DNA of 64,000 bases from Sphingobium sp. KCTC 72723 (GTDB taxonomy: Bacteria; Pseudomonadota; Alphaproteobacteria; Sphingomonadales; Sphingomonadaceae): positions 1,240,001 to 1,304,000 of the forward strand of contig NZ_CP060388.1 of NCBI RefSeq assembly GCF_014280435.1, written 5' to 3'. The notes under the pieces are model-generated. The model made no database searches and was not told the origin of the DNA. It saw nothing but the letters and a program-made list of their open reading frames with translations. Of this stretch, positions 63,868 to 64,000 are shown one piece after another (the stretch's first letter is position 1; each line of letters begins with the position of its first letter). A program made the position numbers and the translations under genes.

Positions 63868-64000
63868 CTACCGCTTATGCTTACCCCTTTTGCCGCCGAT
63901 ATGACGGACATTGGCGGGGCGGCCGCGATGGGTGATGGAGCGGGAGTTGCCCGGACGGGTGCGGTCCTGCCTGCCCGGTCCACCGCGCGACGGGGGCGAG
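63868..64000 (-). CDS. C-terminal end of a basic protein (cut by window end)
   Basis: 43 codons and a TAG stop (63868-63870). The visible tail is very basic and glycine-rich (RPGNSRSITHRGRPANVRHI, then GGKRGKHKR), like the nucleic-acid-binding tails of RNA helicases or ribonucleases. High GC at third positions supports coding. The protein cannot be identified from the tail. Confidence 0.45.
   Translation of the reverse strand, partial: SPPSRGGPGRQDRTRPGNSRSITHRGRPANVRHIGGKRGKHKR

Noticed and set aside
63255..63983. 242-codon minus-strand frame opposite the universal stress protein gene
   Set aside because: It crosses the palindromic repeat (ending in the HCERSEAIHG type peptide typical of that repeat) and has no family pattern.

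Overview
The window is a stretch of GC-rich alphaproteobacterial chromosome, most likely from a sphingomonad (Sphingomonas, Sphingobium or Novosphingobium type). The case rests on alphaproteobacterial marker families (DUF2794, DUF3035 behind lspA, DUF2842, DUF4403), the order zapA - 6S RNA - 5-formyltetrahydrofolate cyclo-ligase, a RegA/PrrA/ActR response regulator, and several palindromic intergenic repeat families of the kind common in this group. Almost everything is core housekeeping. I see no integrase, transposase, phage gene, CRISPR array or biosynthetic cluster. Gene calls rest on my reading of translated motifs; no database search was run.

Layout. 0-9.8 kb: end of a redox response regulator, tRNA-Gly, a sugar kinase, a double-PAS hybrid histidine kinase, an alpha/beta hydrolase, a nitronate monooxygenase-like enzyme, a membrane protein, serine acetyltransferase, a sulfite-exporter-type carrier and OxyR. 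9.8-23.2 kb: molybdopterin synthase (moaE, moaD), pgsA, an LplT-like carrier, a bifunctional penicillin-binding protein, a flavoprotein with its DUF188 neighbour, then a tightly overlapped Fe-S scaffold / cation antiporter / DUF423 series followed by a Zur-type regulator, dxs and a DUF4403 lipoprotein. 23.2-32 kb: a long minus-strand array gpmA, purE, purK, folA, hydrolase, ribF, ileS, lspA, DUF3035. 32-42.2 kb: sppA, then minus-strand M24 peptidase, GST, thiE, class I aldolase, pgk, gap and transketolase. 42.4-45.4 kb: small coiled-coil gene, zapA, 6S RNA, fau, DUF2842, aqpZ and two tRNA-Asp genes. 45.4-52 kb: AI-2E family permease, an exported protein, the branched-chain 2-oxoacid dehydrogenase operon and thyA. 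52-64 kb: a decayed JAB-domain protein, tRNA-Pro, an exoribonuclease, a spermidine synthase-like enzyme, a CinA-type protein, map, glnB-glnA, a DUF2142 membrane protein, a PAP2 phosphatase, lpd, a thioesterase, pyruvate dehydrogenase E2 and a universal stress protein.

Coherent functional sets are lower glycolysis and the pentose phosphate link (tkt-gap-pgk, fba, gpmA), 2-oxoacid dehydrogenase chemistry (bkdA1-bkdA2-bkdB at one locus; pdhC and lpd at another), nitrogen control (glnB-glnA), and one-carbon/nucleotide metabolism (purE, purK, folA, thyA, fau). Many genes overlap by 1-4 bases (TGATG or ATGA), which implies translational coupling.

The most unusual signals are not genes. At least five palindromic repeat families are scattered between co-oriented genes, and one family has entered coding sequence in frame twice: in the synthetase core of ileS and in the linker of bkdB. 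ileS also carries a short patch of clearly lower GC in its editing-domain region. Other points of note are an 88-of-89-base duplicated segment between the two PAS domains of the histidine kinase, a RadC-like JAB mini-protein that has lost its metal ligands, an operator-like palindrome ahead of the bkd operon, and a palindrome plus sigma-54-like promoter ahead of glnB.
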